64,000 nt of DNA from Desulfobacterales bacterium. Its GTDB lineage: Bacteria > Desulfobacterota > Desulfobacteria > Desulfobacterales > JAHEIW01. A program made the translations under genes and the position numbers. Under the pieces are notes generated by a model. The model searched no databases and had not been told where the DNA came from. It saw only the letters and a list, made by a program, of their open reading frames with translations. Below, one piece after another: positions 40,393-49,820 of this stretch (within the stretch, counting starts at the first letter, position 1; each line of letters begins with the position of its first letter). The stretch lies in assembly GCA_030066985.1 (NCBI GenBank), contig JASJAN010000002.1:217495-281494 (forward strand), written 5' to 3'.

Positions 40393-40818
40393 TTGTCGCT
40401 ACAATTGTTGAAAGATAAGCGTTGTTTTGTCTGTGGTGCCGAAAATCCCCATGGTCTAAACATAACGGTCCATCAGACGGGTAATGATCAGGTAACGGCA
40501 GAATTTGTTGCCGCAGATCGCTACCGGGGCTGGTCCGATTATCTGCATGGTGGCGTTTTATCCCTCATTTTCGATGAAATGATGGGTTGGCTGTCGCGCT
40601 ACATGGGCCATGATGCCATGACCGCCCGACTGGAGGTGCGCTATCGCAAACCGGTGCCGCTGGGCAGCCGCTTGACCTTCAGCGCTGTTTTGCAGCGCCA
40701 GATCAAAGGACTGCTGGATATAAAATTAGATGCCTTAATGGAAGATGATACCGTGGTGGCCGAGGCCACCGGTAGGATGATGATTATCAGCGATCAAAAA
40801 CAAGCGGATCAAGACTGA
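40393..40818 (+). CDS. PaaI-like hotdog thioesterase
   Basis: 141 residues from a TTG at 40393, chosen because GAGGAGG is 8 bases before it; the frame is open from 40321 but without a site. Hotdog features: CFVCGAENPHGLNI near the start, the helix entry YLHGGVLSLIFDEMMGW with the His-Gly-Gly, and ARLEVRYRKPVPLGSRL. It likely hydrolyses an acyl-CoA; substrate unknown. It converges on pdxT with a 10-base overlap of 3' ends. Confidence 0.85.
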   Translation: MSLQLLKDKRCFVCGAENPHGLNITVHQTGNDQVTAEFVAADRYRGWSDYLHGGVLSLIFDEMMGWLSRYMGHDAMTARLEVRYRKPVPLGSRLTFSAVLQRQIKGLLDIKLDALMEDDTVVAEATGRMMIISDQKQADQD

Positions 40819-41384
40819 ATCAGGCTCAGAAAATATTGGTGGAAGCGGGTATCATGGGTTAGTTCAGGATGAAAAGCGGTTGCCAAAAGCGTATCTTCCA
40901 CCGCGGCTACCGGGGAGCCATCTGCCAGATGGGCAAGAATGACGGCCCGGCCTTTGGTTTGGACCAATTTGGGCGACCGAATAAATATCCCGGGGAACGG
41001 AATGGAATCCCCGTTTATCAGGGCGCTGACGTATAAATTTTCCTTAAAACTGTCTTTTTGGCGGCCAAAAGCGTTGCGTTCAACCATAATATCCATGATG
41101 CCCAAAAGGGGCTGATCCATTCCAATCGCTTTGGCCATAAAAATCATTCCGGCACAGGTGCCCCATATCGGTCTTTCGCTGGCAAATTGGCGCAAAGGGT
41201 CCATCAACTGATACATGACGGCCAATTTGCCGATGGTGGTGCTTTCACCCCCGGGGATGATCAACCCGTCGATGTCTTCTAATGTTTCCGGCAGGCGCAC
41301 CTCGACTGTTTCCACATCGAGCTGTCGCAGCATATGGATGTGCTCGCTAAATGCGCCCTGGAGAGCCAGTATACCGATTTTCAT
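40809..41384 (-). CDS. pdxT: Pyridoxal 5'-phosphate synthase glutaminase subunit
   Basis: 191 residues. Class I glutamine amidotransferase: PGGESTTIGKL, nucleophile Cys in WGTCAGMIF, and the His/Glu pair in FHPELT. It supplies ammonia to PdxS. It lies 119 bases after pdxS in the same direction; the gap carries a repeat, but co-transcription remains likely. Confidence 0.96.
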   Translation of the reverse strand: MKIGILALQGAFSEHIHMLRQLDVETVEVRLPETLEDIDGLIIPGGESTTIGKLAVMYQLMDPLRQFASERPIWGTCAGMIFMAKAIGMDQPLLGIMDIMVERNAFGRQKDSFKENLYVSALINGDSIPFPGIFIRSPKLVQTKGRAVILAHLADGSPVAAVEDTLLATAFHPELTHDTRFHQYFLSLIQS

Positions 41385-41503
41385 TGTTCAGGTTTGCCCG
41401 TTGAGCCCGTTGGCCGGTTAGAAGAGGCGTGTTATCGATTTGTCGTTGAATGAATTTCTTTGTGAGCCTTGTACCTTTGTGGTGAAAAATATTCAATCTA
41501 TTC

Positions 41504-42412
41504 TTACCACCCGCGGTCGGCCAGGGTTTCTCCTTCGGCCAATGTGCTGACACTGATACCGACCATGGGTTCACCCAGATTTTCACTGATATCTGCCAGA
41601 ATTTTGGGATCCTTGTAGTGAGTGGTGGCTTCAACGATCGCTTTTGCCCGGTGGGCCGGATCGGCGGATTTAAATATGCCGGAGCCGACAAATACGCCAT
41701 CCACGCCGATTTGCATCATCAAGGCGGCATCCGCTGGCGTGGCAATGCCACCGGCCGCAAAATTGACCACCGGCAACCGCCCCAGTTCTTTGGTTTGTTT
41801 GACCACTTCATAGGGTGCACCGATATCCTTGGCAAAAGCCATTAATTCATCATCCGGTTTGGCCTTGAGATTGCGGATGGCGCCCAATACAGTGCGTGCA
41901 TGGCGCACCGCTTCGACAATATCACCGGTTCCCGCCTCGCCTTTTGTTCGAATCATGGCGGCCCCCTCACCGATACGGCGCAGCGCCTCGCCCAAATCGC
42001 GGCATCCGCAGACAAACGGAATTGTAAAGGGGTGTTTGTCGATATGATGGCGCTCATCGGCCGGGGTGAGCACCTCGCTTTCGTCAACATAATCGACGCC
42101 GATGGCCTCTAAGATCTGAGCCTCGACAAAATGACCAATGCGACATTTGGCCATTACCGGTATGCTGACCGATTGCATAATTTCCTTGATCAATGCCGGA
42201 TCGGACATGCGCGCCACGCCGCCATGCTCGCGGATATCAGCCGGAACGCGCTCCAGGGCCATCACCGCCACTGCACCGGCTTCTTCGGCAATTACAGCAT
42301 GCTCTACGGAGACCACATCCATAATGACGCCGCCTTTGAGCATCTGTGCCAGCCCGCTTTTGACCGTGAAGCTGCCCACCCTGTCGTCACATTTTTTATC
42401 ATGCGTTTCCAT
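41504..42412 (-). CDS. pdxS: Pyridoxal 5'-phosphate synthase lyase subunit
   Basis: 302 residues from ATG 42412 (AGGGGGAAATCC site); the frame is open upstream but that part is not PdxS. Key lysines in [13 protein letters not shown] (the K81 equivalent) and RTKGEAGTG (K149 equivalent); [12 protein letters not shown] at the front. Condenses ribose 5-phosphate, glyceraldehyde 3-phosphate and ammonia to PLP, forming a dodecamer with PdxT. Divergent from the PdxR-type regulator. Confidence 0.97.
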   Translation of the reverse strand: METHDKKCDDRVGSFTVKSGLAQMLKGGVIMDVVSVEHAVIAEEAGAVAVMALERVPADIREHGGVARMSDPALIKEIMQSVSIPVMAKCRIGHFVEAQILEAIGVDYVDESEVLTPADERHHIDKHPFTIPFVCGCRDLGEALRRIGEGAAMIRTKGEAGTGDIVEAVRHARTVLGAIRNLKAKPDDELMAFAKDIGAPYEVVKQTKELGRLPVVNFAAGGIATPADAALMMQIGVDGVFVGSGIFKSADPAHRAKAIVEATTHYKDPKILADISENLGEPMVGISVSTLAEGETLADRGW

Positions 42413-42600
42413 TGGATTTCCCCCTGGTGAAATAAAATTCAGCTGAATGATATCGGTTGCAGCCAGAGTAGCGGGTGTGTTAAAGAAAAAACAGATACAG
42501 ATAATATAAAAAATATGCATAACAGATTAATTGTCAGCTTAATGGCGCTGAAGCTCATTGACCCAAATGGATGCCACCATACGGCTTTAACGGAGAAAAA
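42413..42600. promoter_or_regulatory. pdxS / pdxR divergent promoter region
   Basis: 188 bases between the two starts, with the AT-rich part centred near 42490-42530. PdxR proteins bind direct repeats in such regions; I could not define the exact repeats by eye. Confidence 0.45.
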
Positions 42601-44040
42601 ATGGATCCAGCCAAAAGAATTTTTCGTTATCGGCATCTGGCCGAACAGATAGAGCAAAAAATATTAAGCGGGACCTATCAACCCGGGGAGCGGCTTCCCT
42701 CGATCCGCAAACTACACAAGCAATCCAATTTGAGTATTTCCACGATCTATCATGCCTACCTGGAACTGGAATCCATGGGGCTGGTTGAAGCCCGGCCCAA
42801 ATCCGGCTATTTCGTCAATCCCGTCGCCCTGCAATACATAAAGATTCCGCGATTTAAGAAAGAGTCTTATCCGCCGAAAAAAGTCAGATTGTCATCCATG
42901 ATTAATTCGGTCATATCGGCCATCAGCAACCCTTATCTTTTGCCGCTGGGCTCTACGGTCGTGGATGCGAAGCTGATGCCCTTTAAGCACTTTTCCAGAA
43001 TTTTAAAAAATCTTTCCCATGCCGAATTAACATCCATGATTTCATATTCTCCATCGGAGGGGTATGCTGAGCTGCGCCGGCAGATTGCTTTGCGAACCGT
43101 GGGCGTTTTGGAAGGGATTGCGCCGGAAGATATTCTTATCACCAACGGTTGCATGGAAGCGGTGGCTTTGTCCATGCTGGCCATTGCACAGCCGGGGGAT
43201 ACCATCGCGGTTGAAACCCCGACCAATTTTGGTTTTCTACAATTGCTGCAGGAGCTGGGACTCATGGTGATGGAGGTGCCGGCTGATCCCAGATTTGGTG
43301 TCGATTTAGACGAACTGGAAAAAATCTTTCGCCGCAACACCATCAAGGCTTGCCTTCTGATACCGAATTTTCATAATCCGCTGGGAGCGCTGATGCCTCA
43401 CGATCATAAGGTCAGACTGATACAATTAATCAATCAATATGACATTACGGTGATCGAGGATGACATCAGCTCCGAATTGCATTTTGGAGATAAACGGCCG
43501 ATGCCGTTAAAATCATATGATACGTATGACCGGGTGATCACATGTTCATCTTTTTCAAAGACACTGGCACCGGGCTTGCGGATTGGCTGGGCCATTCCGG
43601 GCAAGCGATATATGGAAAAGGTTCAGAATTTAAAGGCGGCCACAACGGTTTCAACGTCGACTTTGGATCAATACCTGATATCGCAATACCTGGCCGAAGG
43701 CGCTTTTGAGCGTCACAGCCGGCGGTTGAGGCACATGCTGAAAAAACAGGTCGTTAGAACTGCTGTTGCCATCCAAAAATATTTTCCAGCTGAAACCCGT
43801 CTGGCCATACCCGAAGGGGGAACCCTGCTGTGGGTCGAGCTTCCTTCGCAGGTTGACGGCTTGCACGTTTACCGCTTGGCCCTGGAGAACCATATTGCCA
43901 TCATTCCCGGCGGGGTTTGCTCAAACTCAATGCGGTTTAAGAATTTTATCCAGATAAGCTGCGGATCACCGATTACAGAAGACATGGAAAAGGGAATTAT
44001 GCGATTGGGTCAGATCGTCAAAGATTTGTGTCGCCGGTGA
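42601..44040 (+). CDS. pdxR: MocR/PdxR-type GntR-aminotransferase regulator
   Basis: 479 residues from ATG 42601 (GGAG upstream). N-terminal winged HTH of the GntR type (YRHLAEQIEQKILSGTYQPG, RLPSIRKLHKQSNLSIST, GLVEARPKSGYFV), then an aminotransferase-like domain with SYSPSEGYAELRRQIA, LIPNFHNPLGALM, EDDISSELHFG and the PLP lysine in SFSKTLAPGLRIGW. PdxR proteins activate pdxST when PLP is low; the divergent pdxST position supports that. Other MocR members regulate unrelated genes, so the symbol rests on context. Confidence 0.85.
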   Translation: MDPAKRIFRYRHLAEQIEQKILSGTYQPGERLPSIRKLHKQSNLSISTIYHAYLELESMGLVEARPKSGYFVNPVALQYIKIPRFKKESYPPKKVRLSSMINSVISAISNPYLLPLGSTVVDAKLMPFKHFSRILKNLSHAELTSMISYSPSEGYAELRRQIALRTVGVLEGIAPEDILITNGCMEAVALSMLAIAQPGDTIAVETPTNFGFLQLLQELGLMVMEVPADPRFGVDLDELEKIFRRNTIKACLLIPNFHNPLGALMPHDHKVRLIQLINQYDITVIEDDISSELHFGDKRPMPLKSYDTYDRVITCSSFSKTLAPGLRIGWAIPGKRYMEKVQNLKAATTVSTSTLDQYLISQYLAEGAFERHSRRLRHMLKKQVVRTAVAIQKYFPAETRLAIPEGGTLLWVELPSQVDGLHVYRLALENHIAIIPGGVCSNSMRFKNFIQISCGSPITEDMEKGIMRLGQIVKDLCRR

Positions 44041-44088
44041 CAACTTGTATTTTAGGCATAATCAGCGTTTGCTGCTTTAGCGATGACG

Positions 44089-44262
44089 TCATTGAATATC
44101 ATCTACAGTGTAGGTGCCCCATTGCCCGATTTTGACAATGCCGTCTTCTTCCAGGCCCTCTTGAATCGATTGAAATACGGCATCAACCGCTTTAGCAGCC
44201 GTCTTTTTGGGAAGATCGCCCAGCTTTTCGGCCACTCGTTTGACCAATTCAGTTTTATTCAT
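44089..44262 (-). CDS. Short HU-like protein lacking the DNA-binding arm
   Basis: 57 residues from ATG 44262 (GAGGTGCAG site). MNKTELVKRVAEKLGDLPKK and AVDAVFQSIQEGLEEDG match the HU/IHF dimerisation helices, and VKIGQWGTYTV matches the strand GFGTFEV. The chain then stops (DDIQ), where HU would continue with the beta arm and C-terminal helix. In the +1 frame a 16-codon run continues to 44052, reading as a natural-looking tail after a shared IF/IQ position, so a frameshift is possible. Either a real arm-less HU or a decayed copy. Confidence 0.6.
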   Translation of the reverse strand: MNKTELVKRVAEKLGDLPKKTAAKAVDAVFQSIQEGLEEDGIVKIGQWGTYTVDDIQ

Positions 44263-44285
44263 CTGCACCTCTTTGTGTTGAAGTA

Positions 44286-44431
44286 AAATTGGCGCCAAAA
44301 CCGCCTATCATGGTTGAGGGCACGGCGCAAATCGATTCAAAAGTGGAGCGTACACGGCAGTACGGGAGCATTTTGAATCGATTTGTAACACAGCCATCGG
44401 CCATTAGAGGCGGTTTTGGCGTCAATTTTAT
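44286..44431. repeat. Large imperfect palindrome, about 146 bases
   Basis: Outer arms (44286-44313 and 44404-44431) are inverted copies around the core GGCGNCAAAACCGCC, and inner arms AAATCGATTCAAAA / TTTTGAATCGATTT are a perfect 14-base match. The centre holds GTACACGGCAGTACG. It overlaps the stop codon of the glycine-zipper gene and the promoter side of the HU-like gene. Looks like a MITE/REP-type element. Confidence 0.75.
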
Positions 44432-44850
44432 TTCCAGCCAATGACCTGGTATCCTTTATCCCTCAAACACTGCTCAACAAAGCGACGCTCGATATTATCC
44501 GGATCGCCTGATTTCCAGACACCTGTCATCAGCCCCCCGGCACCGCCCCCGGCAGCGCCGGCAGCCGCGCCGCGGCCTGGCCGGCCGGTTACCGCTCCAA
44601 CGGCACCGCCGACGACTGCGCCGGTAGTAGCGCCCTTGGCCGTTGAGACCGCCATATTTTTGCCGGCATCGGTTTCATGGCCATGATCGGCTGCCAGCTG
44701 AATGCAGGCATCAATATCGGCCATCGCCACATTGGCACCCGCTGTCTGGTAGGTGAGGTTGGGGTAAAGAACCGGTCGTTTTTTGGCGCAAGCGCCCACC
44801 AGCAGAGAAATTGCTAACAGGCAAAAACAAATTGTCAGAAATTTTTTCAT
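44428..44850 (-). CDS. Glycine-zipper lipoprotein
   Basis: 140 residues from ATG 44850 (ATG at 44868 is also possible). Lipobox GAC after FCLLAISLLV. A central glycine zipper (GATTGAVVGGAVGAVTGRPG, then AAAGAAGGGAGGLM) is bracketed by hydrophilic helices, ending in FVEQCLRDKGYQVIGWK. Glycine-zipper lipoproteins are outer-membrane-associated; roles vary. The stop overlaps the right arm of the palindrome at 44286-44431. Confidence 0.78.
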   Translation of the reverse strand: MKKFLTICFCLLAISLLVGACAKKRPVLYPNLTYQTAGANVAMADIDACIQLAADHGHETDAGKNMAVSTAKGATTGAVVGGAVGAVTGRPGRGAAAGAAGGGAGGLMTGVWKSGDPDNIERRFVEQCLRDKGYQVIGWK

Positions 44851-45009
44851 TATCGCAAAAACTTTCATCAATGCATGTTCATCATACCAAACAAAGATGG
44901 GCAGCGATAGATTAATTCGTCTAAACAACAAAATGGTATACGACCGAGTCAATAGACGTATGGACGCGATCCTTTTGTCTACAGGGACACTTAATTTAAT
45001 CCCGGGGTT

Positions 45010-45378
45010 TCAGGAATTCAACCCGGATTCCGCATTTTCATCTGAATCGGTCCCGGCTTCGGCGCCATTGGGTTTACTTGCGGATTTGTTGTCGCTGGTC
45101 GGGGTGTCAAATATACCGTAAACCGGATCGGATTTGGCCCCGTGGCGGAATCGGTCTTGAATGAAGTATAGCAAATAGGCGATCAGGATTCCGAGAAAAA
45201 TGAAAAAAGCAACAATTAAAAGGGATTCGATCAGGGTCGCCATGGCGGTGCTGACACTATCACTTTTTACCATGCGATAAATAACCGTAAAAATAAACAG
45301 GAGCATGGCCGCAAAAAACAAGATCGCTCGCAAGGGGATCACCACATGCCCCTGGTGGTTGCAAACCTGTCGCATCAT
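45010..45378 (-). CDS. Hypothetical two-helix membrane protein
   Basis: 122 residues. Two membrane helices (LRAILFFAAMLLFIFTVIY and LIESLLIVAFFIFLGILIAY) and a Ser/Glu-rich disordered tail (TPTSDNKSASKPNGAEAG). GGGGAAATACA precedes two adjacent ATGs. No family recognised. Confidence 0.68.
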   Translation of the reverse strand: MMRQVCNHQGHVVIPLRAILFFAAMLLFIFTVIYRMVKSDSVSTAMATLIESLLIVAFFIFLGILIAYLLYFIQDRFRHGAKSDPVYGIFDTPTSDNKSASKPNGAEAGTDSDENAESGLNS

Positions 45379-45514
45379 TGTATTTCCCCGTTGGCCTTAA
45401 GATTATTAATGTCATACCGGCTGTCCAAAGCCCGTATGATGCTTGTGTAGGGTTAATGTTATTCGGCTTTTAATCGACCAAATGATGTTCAGGCGGGATT
45501 TGGTCGATTGTCCG

Positions 45515-46162
45515 CTATTGAAATGACAGCGTATTGACAATGTTTTCCAACTGGCCAAGACCGGAATCATCCTGATACGTCAGCGCCATCAACAATGCAT
45601 ATCCTTTTATAATGGTGGCATACTGCCGTTGGCGGATGACGACACCCGGCCCCATGTTGATTACCGTCTCCATAATATCAAACGAAATCCCGTCAATGGT
45701 CTTTTCGTAGATCTCTTTTGGATAGGAGACCTTCATACGGCTAAACTTCATTATTTTTTTCGCATGGTAGTGGTAATCACTGCCTCGTTTAATACCCGGG
45801 GCATGCGTTACTTTTTCGGCAATCAACATTATTCCCGGGTTGGTGGTCACCGCCGCCCCGGGAGGGTGCTCATAGGCGGTTAACAAATTGATGCTTTTCA
45901 AATCCGCAGCATCAATCGCCGCCTTTAATTTTTTATTGTCTCCGGCGACAATTTCGCCGCCGCGTTTCATTATTTCCAGGCGGGATTCCAGATCCATTAC
46001 ATGCCAGGAATCCGGGATGCTGAGCATCAAATTAAAAAATGTATTGGAATAGGTGCCGGCTTCAAATGTTCCAAAATCAATAGCATTTTTATCACTGCAA
46101 CTGCTTAGTAATATGCTTGTAACCAACCCGGCGAGCATCATCAAATTTCGCGCAATTTTCAT
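45515..46162 (-). CDS. Hypothetical lipoprotein
   Basis: 215 residues from ATG 46162; longer starts in frame lack a lipobox-compatible context. Lipobox SSC after MMLAGLVTSILL. The front TYSNTFFNLMLSIPDSWHVMD resembles the start of PsbP/MOG1-type small envelope domains, with a strand-rich rest (DYHYHAKKIMKF, IDGISFDIMETVI) and a C-terminal IVNTLSF. This N- and C-terminal pattern (SIPDSWHV ... IVNTLSF) fits the MOG1/PsbP-like fold, by inference. Confidence 0.72.
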   Translation of the reverse strand: MKIARNLMMLAGLVTSILLSSCSDKNAIDFGTFEAGTYSNTFFNLMLSIPDSWHVMDLESRLEIMKRGGEIVAGDNKKLKAAIDAADLKSINLLTAYEHPPGAAVTTNPGIMLIAEKVTHAPGIKRGSDYHYHAKKIMKFSRMKVSYPKEIYEKTIDGISFDIMETVINMGPGVVIRQRQYATIIKGYALLMALTYQDDSGLGQLENIVNTLSFQ

Positions 46163-46422
46163 TCGACAGCTACCCTTACAAATATTTATCCTTTTGCTAT
46201 TGAAAATGAACAAAAAGCATGCGAACCACAATATATAGTATATCGGAAATCGCTCCATGTCGCAATTTTTTCTGCTCACAGGTTGCATTTAAGCACAACG
46301 CTCCGATTGCTGGTTCATCCACCAATGCTTAATTTCTGGTATTTGGAAGCAAATGCTAAGCGCTTATTAGCGGACTCAACTGGTGAACCGGCAAAACCGG
46401 CCCACTGAAACTGGAGGTCACA

Positions 46423-46833
46423 ATGGAAGTTTTACACTGGAAAGAGAGCGAAGATGTTCAGATCAAAAAATTCCCCTATCGGGGTCAGCAGCTCGATGTC
46501 AAAGGCATCAGCATCCGCTGGTTGTCAAAGCACGGAGATGACGGCAGCGGTTATCCTGAATACGGTTTGCGGTTTTTTACTGCCCAACCCGGCGGTGAGA
46601 TTCCCATCCATAATCATTTTTATCATCAAACCATGTACATCCTCAGCGGGCAGTTTGAATGCTATCAGTATGATCCCCAAAACGATGATGTTGTAAAAAC
46701 AAAGGTTTGCGGTGCCGGTGATGTGATTTATGTTCCCAGCCTCGAACCCCACGGTATGAAAAACATCAGCGACACCGAGACGGCCACTTTTCTTTGCTGT
46801 ATTTGCAATGTTTATGAGAATGAGGAAGGCTAG
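46423..46833 (+). CDS. Cupin-domain protein
   Basis: 136 residues, CTGGAGG site. Cupin motif 1 in PGGEIPIHNHFYHQTMYILSG (His ligands) and motif 2 in GAGDVIYVPSLEPHGMKN. A small beta-barrel metal-binding protein; enzyme or sensor role unknown. Single gene flanked by gaps. Confidence 0.88.
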   Translation: MEVLHWKESEDVQIKKFPYRGQQLDVKGISIRWLSKHGDDGSGYPEYGLRFFTAQPGGEIPIHNHFYHQTMYILSGQFECYQYDPQNDDVVKTKVCGAGDVIYVPSLEPHGMKNISDTETATFLCCICNVYENEEG

Positions 46834-46921
46834 GTGTCAGATGCCATTGCGGTGCCGGTATGGGTCGACAGGTGTTCAGATCATAGCAAAACGATGGTAT
46901 CGACTTGATCACTTGCTCCAG

Positions 46922-47329
46922 TCATACTTGCTCTGCTGGTAACAACCCGAAATGATTTATTTTATTAATCAGCAACTGGGATTCAAGTGGTTTAACCAGA
47001 AAATCATCACAACCGTTTCTCAGACAGGCCATCACCATTTCCTTTTCCAGCACACCGCTGATCATAATGATTTTGGCCCGGAGCTTGTCGGGAATGTGTT
47101 TTTCTCTTTCAAGCTCCCGGATTTTGCTTAATACCTGGCTTCCATGCATTTCGGGCATCAGGATATCCAGGAAAATTAGGTCGAAAGGGCGCCAATCTTC
47201 CCATGCTTTGGTGAATGCGGAGATGGCTTTCTGACCGCTTTCAGCCGTCTCGCATTCCCCCAGTTTTGCGACCATGGCCTTTAACAAATTGCGAATGGCA
47301 GCGTCGTCATCTATGATTAAAATTCTCAT
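46922..47329 (-). CDS. Receiver-only response regulator
   Basis: 135 residues from ATG 47329 (GGGGGAT site). A single REC domain: acidic IIDDDAAIRNL, phospho-acceptor Asp in LIFLDILMPEMHG, Ser/Thr switch in KIIMISG and Lys in FLVKPLES. No output domain, so it acts on a protein partner. A 7-base-pair palindrome (47430-47446) lies upstream. Its kinase is not in the window. Confidence 0.9.
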   Translation of the reverse strand: MRILIIDDDAAIRNLLKAMVAKLGECETAESGQKAISAFTKAWEDWRPFDLIFLDILMPEMHGSQVLSKIRELEREKHIPDKLRAKIIMISGVLEKEMVMACLRNGCDDFLVKPLESQLLINKINHFGLLPAEQV

Positions 47330-47429
47330 GGGATCCCCCAACATGTCATTAGAGCTCTGATATAAGTAAAGTATCGGTTATTTATAGAAAAACTTAAGAA
47401 AAAGATGTCATCATTTTACCTATCCCAAA

Positions 47430-47446
47430 TTCACCCTAAGGGTGAA
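47430..47446. promoter_or_regulatory. Perfect short palindrome TTCACCC-TAA-GGGTGAA
   Basis: Lies about 100 bases upstream of the response regulator start and after the glgB stop. Could be an operator or a hairpin; no T-run follows on either strand. Confidence 0.5.
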
Positions 47447-47518
47447 GTTAATGGGGCGAAACGTGTACTACACCAGGGTTTAGGTCAGGTGAGAAAATGA
47501 AAGCGGCCAAGCTGCGGA

Positions 47519-49567
47519 TCAGCGGGAATGCTGTAAAACCATTCCGGTTCGGCTGGGCAAATAAAGCCTTAAAAATTGGGATTTACCGGGAGCGTCCGTT
47601 GTCGGCAGGGTTGAATGCTCCTGGTCGATTTGTACACGACCGTGACCGCCGTAGCGGGGGTCATCGCTGCACAGCAGCATGCGATAGCGGCCCGGCGGGG
47701 TATTAAAGCGATAGTCGGGAAAGGATTGCTGGGGATGAAAGTTGAAAGCAAACAAGAGCTGGGCTCGTTTAAATACGATAATCTTGTGATCGGTGTATTC
47801 GTACAGCAAACGCAAATCATTGCTGTCTAACAGGTGGTGGGAATTGGCCATCTCGATCATATCGCGGTCAAAGTGGGCCAAAAATTGGTATTTTAAATTT
47901 GGATCATCGACCAGGTGCCATTGCCGGCGAGCATAATGATAAGACCAGTCGTTACCCTCCCGCGGAAAATCGATCCATTCCGGATGCCCGAATTCATTGC
48001 CCATAAAATTTAAATAACCGCTGCCGGCTGTGCTCAGCGTAATCAACCGAATCATTTTCTGCAGGGCCAGGCCGCGATCCACTTTCAGATTCTCAGCATC
48101 CAAATGCATATGGTCATACATGTCGGCGCCGATCAAACGAAAGATGATGGATTGATCCCCCACCATCGCTTGGTCGTGGGATTCAGCATAGCTGATGGTT
48201 TTTTCATCGCGGCGCCGATTGGTGAGCTCGTGCCACAGGTGCCCAACCGGCCACTGTTCATCAGACACTTCTTTGATCAATTTGATCCACAGATCCGGCA
48301 CCCCCATCGCGAAGCGAAAATCAAATCCGAAGCCGCCATGTTCTGTTGCGGTTGCCAGACCCGGCATTCCGCTGACATCTTCGGCTATCGAGATGGCATC
48401 CGGGCGGACCGCATGGATGACTTCGTTGGCCAGCGCCAGATAAACCAGCGCATCTTCATCTACCTGATCATTGAAATAATCCGCATATGAGGTAAAGGCC
48501 TTACTCAGTCCGTGGTGCAGATAGAGCATGCTGGTGATGCCGTCGAAGCGAAAGCCATCCAGTTGATATTCATCCAGCCAGAAGCGACAGTTGGACAGCA
48601 GAAAATGCAATACTTGATATTTGCCGTAATCAAAGCAGCGGGAGTCCCACAGCTCGTGGCGCCCACGGGGGCCTTCATGAAAATATTGGTACAGGGTGCC
48701 GTCAAAGCGACTGAGCCCTTCAACTTCATTTGAGACGGCATGGGAATGAATCAGATCAATAATGACGGCCAATCCTGACCTGTGGGCCGCGTCAATGAGG
48801 GCCTTGAAATCTTCAGGGGAACCGAATCGCGAAGATGCCGCGAAGAAACTCGAAACCTGATAGCCGAACGATCCATAATAAGGGTGCTCCGGTATGGCCA
48901 TGATCTGAAGCGTGTTGTATCCGGAGTCGGCCACCCGGGGTAAGATATGTTCGGTAAATTCCGCATATGATCCGATTTTGCCCTCTTCCTGGGCCATACC
49001 GATGTGAACTTCATAAATTAAGGGGGCCGAAGGGTCACGCCCGAAGTCCTGACATTGCCATTGATAAGGAGAGGCCGGTCGCCACACCTGGGCGTTAAAG
49101 ATGAGCGATTGGGGGTCCTGGACCACACGCCGGGTATATGCGGGAATACGATCTCCCTGACCGCCGGGCCAGTGAACACGCAGGCGGTACAAGTCAGCGT
49201 GCTGAAACGACTCGGCAGGCAGGGAAATTTCCCAGACGCCTTCGTCGCAGGGCTTGAGGGCAAATTCTTTTTTTTCCTGCCAGCCGGACAGATTTCCGAT
49301 TAAATAAATGGCAGTGGCATTGGGGGCCCACTCGCGAAACACCCATTGATCATCTTTAAAATGCAATCCAAAGTATTCGTGCCCGGAAGCAAAATCTGCT
49401 AGTGATGCATGCCCTCGGATCAGTTGCTGTCGGGTTTTCGCAATTTTTTTCAGGCGCCGGCGTATGATGTCTTGATATGGCTCTAAATACGGATCGTTTT
49501 CCAACAGACGCTCAAGCGCCGCATTGATCTGATCTGGCTGTACATCATCTGTTTTTTGTGGGGCCAT
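47519..49567 (-). CDS. glgB: 1,4-alpha-glucan branching enzyme, eukaryotic-like GH13_8 type
   Basis: 682 residues, like plant/animal branching enzymes rather than the 730-residue bacterial GlgB. N-terminal CBM48 (FREWAPNATAIYLIGNLSGW), GH13 catalytic barrel with nucleophile Asp in DGFRFDGITSMLYLHHG, acid/base Glu in SIAEDVSGMPG and the third Asp in YAESHDQAMVG, and a C-terminal beta domain. Cuts alpha-1,4 chains and rejoins them as alpha-1,6 branches. Last in a four-gene minus-strand run (debranching enzyme, phosphorylase, synthase, branching enzyme). Confidence 0.93.
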   Translation of the reverse strand: MAPQKTDDVQPDQINAALERLLENDPYLEPYQDIIRRRLKKIAKTRQQLIRGHASLADFASGHEYFGLHFKDDQWVFREWAPNATAIYLIGNLSGWQEKKEFALKPCDEGVWEISLPAESFQHADLYRLRVHWPGGQGDRIPAYTRRVVQDPQSLIFNAQVWRPASPYQWQCQDFGRDPSAPLIYEVHIGMAQEEGKIGSYAEFTEHILPRVADSGYNTLQIMAIPEHPYYGSFGYQVSSFFAASSRFGSPEDFKALIDAAHRSGLAVIIDLIHSHAVSNEVEGLSRFDGTLYQYFHEGPRGRHELWDSRCFDYGKYQVLHFLLSNCRFWLDEYQLDGFRFDGITSMLYLHHGLSKAFTSYADYFNDQVDEDALVYLALANEVIHAVRPDAISIAEDVSGMPGLATATEHGGFGFDFRFAMGVPDLWIKLIKEVSDEQWPVGHLWHELTNRRRDEKTISYAESHDQAMVGDQSIIFRLIGADMYDHMHLDAENLKVDRGLALQKMIRLITLSTAGSGYLNFMGNEFGHPEWIDFPREGNDWSYHYARRQWHLVDDPNLKYQFLAHFDRDMIEMANSHHLLDSNDLRLLYEYTDHKIIVFKRAQLLFAFNFHPQQSFPDYRFNTPPGRYRMLLCSDDPRYGGHGRVQIDQEHSTLPTTDAPGKSQFLRLYLPSRTGMVLQHSR

Positions 49568-49569
49568 GT

Positions 49570-49820
49570 TGTCAACCGGACGGACAGTTTTTTCCGCCTT
49601 GGCTTTGGTTTGTGCTGTTGTTAACAGTTGATTGAGGCAGGCATCCGATGTTAATGCTTTGCGGTCATTTGAACCGCGCTAGTTGAACACCTTCGCTAAT
49701 TTCTCACCACGAAGATCACGAAAGCGGGACAGAAAAAATATAATTTCTCTCTTCGTTTTCTTTGTGCACGTCGTGGTATAAAAGCGTCAGTTGGGTTATG
49801 TGCATATCCGATTAAGATTT
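49570..49820. repeat. Intergenic with CACGAAG-type inverted repeat
   Basis: Arms at 49705-49727 (CACCACGAAGATCACGAAAG) and 49750-49777 (inverse) resemble the pair at 17323-17403. Confidence 0.6.

Noticed and set aside
43567..43582. TGGCACCGGGCTTGCG resembles a sigma-54 promoter.
   Set aside because: It lies inside the PdxR coding sequence (SKTLAPGLRIG), is explained by codons, has G instead of A/T at the last position, and there is no gene start shortly after it.
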